Assembly: GCA_008828725.1 (NCBI GenBank)
Contig: MEHQ01000140.1
Location: forward strand, 57,635-121,634
Source of the DNA: Saccharina japonica
Lineage: Eukaryota; Sar; Phaeophyceae; Laminariales; Laminariaceae
Length of the DNA: 64,000 nt
Reading direction: 5' to 3'
Position numbers and translations under genes: made by a program. The notes under the pieces are model-generated. The model made no database searches, was not told the origin of the DNA, and worked only from the letters and a program-made list of their open reading frames with translations. Below, in pieces: positions 63,739-64,000 of this stretch. Each line of letters begins with the position of its first letter. Position 1 is the first letter of the stretch.

Positions 63739-64000
63739 CCCCCCCCCCCCCCCCACCACCACCACCACCATATATTACATATTTAGAAACGTTTTGCTTT
63801 ATCGTATCCCTTCCGACGTGTGAGGAGTATATATAAATATATTATAATAATATATTATGTATACCAAGTATATGTTATGATATATATATGTATATACGAT
63901 GTATATACATATTATGTAACAGGGAGCGGCACAGGCACATGCTTCCGGAGATAGTTTGCGAGGGGGTATGATATATACATACGTGTGGAGGATAGGGTAC
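63739..64000. other. C-run, CCA microsatellite and AT-rich end
   Basis: C17 at 63738-63754, (CCA)5 at 63755-63770, then ATATATTATAATATATT palindromic AT sequence. The mirror end of the window has ACC repeats at a similar distance from copy 1. Confidence 0.7.

Overview
This is a eukaryotic, repeat-dominated nuclear window, about 64 kb long with one 547-bp N gap (19749-20295) and single Ns at 4549, 12574 and 14336. There are no operons, no rRNA and no bacterial-style gene packing. Three things point to an algal stramenopile, perhaps a brown alga or a relative: an RWP-RK transcription factor domain, TTAGGG-type interstitial telomeric repeats (land plants mostly have TTTAGGG), and protein exons full of Gly/Ala/Ser/Gln runs separated by long GT-AG introns. 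This assignment is inference; no marker gene proves it.

The only gene I can identify lies on the minus strand. Two exons, 28852-28455 and 23473-23282, join in frame across a 4981-bp intron to make one complete RWP-RK DNA-binding domain. Upstream exon candidates at 31298-31083, 30958-30836 and 29882-29623 keep a compatible reading frame. The first starts with an ATG that has an in-frame stop two codons upstream. A large low-complexity exon at 14044-12788 begins in the matching phase and ends in a stop, so it could be the last exon of the same gene (about 18.5 kb, introns of 5 and 9 kb) or belong to a separate gene. One poly-G tract in the fourth exon appears one base too long for the frame.

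Everything else is repeats. 0-9 kb holds short dispersed repeats and a 4.4-kb inverted repeat (arms 4550-6249 and 7299-8949). 9-14 kb is pyrimidine/purine-rich flank and the terminal exon. 14-31 kb is the gene with its repeat-filled introns. 31-46 kb carries tandem duplications, a 53-G run, 500-bp repeat units and fold-back elements. 46-48.4 kb is an array of one MITE family with another MITE nested in it. 48-53 kb holds a telomere-repeat fold-back, a KpnI/SmaI-palindrome minisatellite and GATC-rich minisatellites. 53-58 kb is tandem duplications. 58-64 kb is mostly poly-C-tailed elements.

Family labels used below are mine. A: ~90-bp piggyBac-like MITE with TTAA ends. B: ~60-150-bp repeat starting ACAGCTGTGAG. 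C and D: related elements ending in GAGTAC plus a poly-C run. E: ~110-bp MITE with ends built on ACCATAGTAAATAGGACC. F: ~85-bp Stowaway/mariner-like MITE with TA ends. G: ~220-bp repeat with TCTACCCGTCGACATCCAG. H: ~140-bp repeat with AACGTTGATCACTCAT. K: ~180-bp repeat around 38.5 and 41.2 kb. For C and D, the stated strand is the one on which the C run is at the 3' end.
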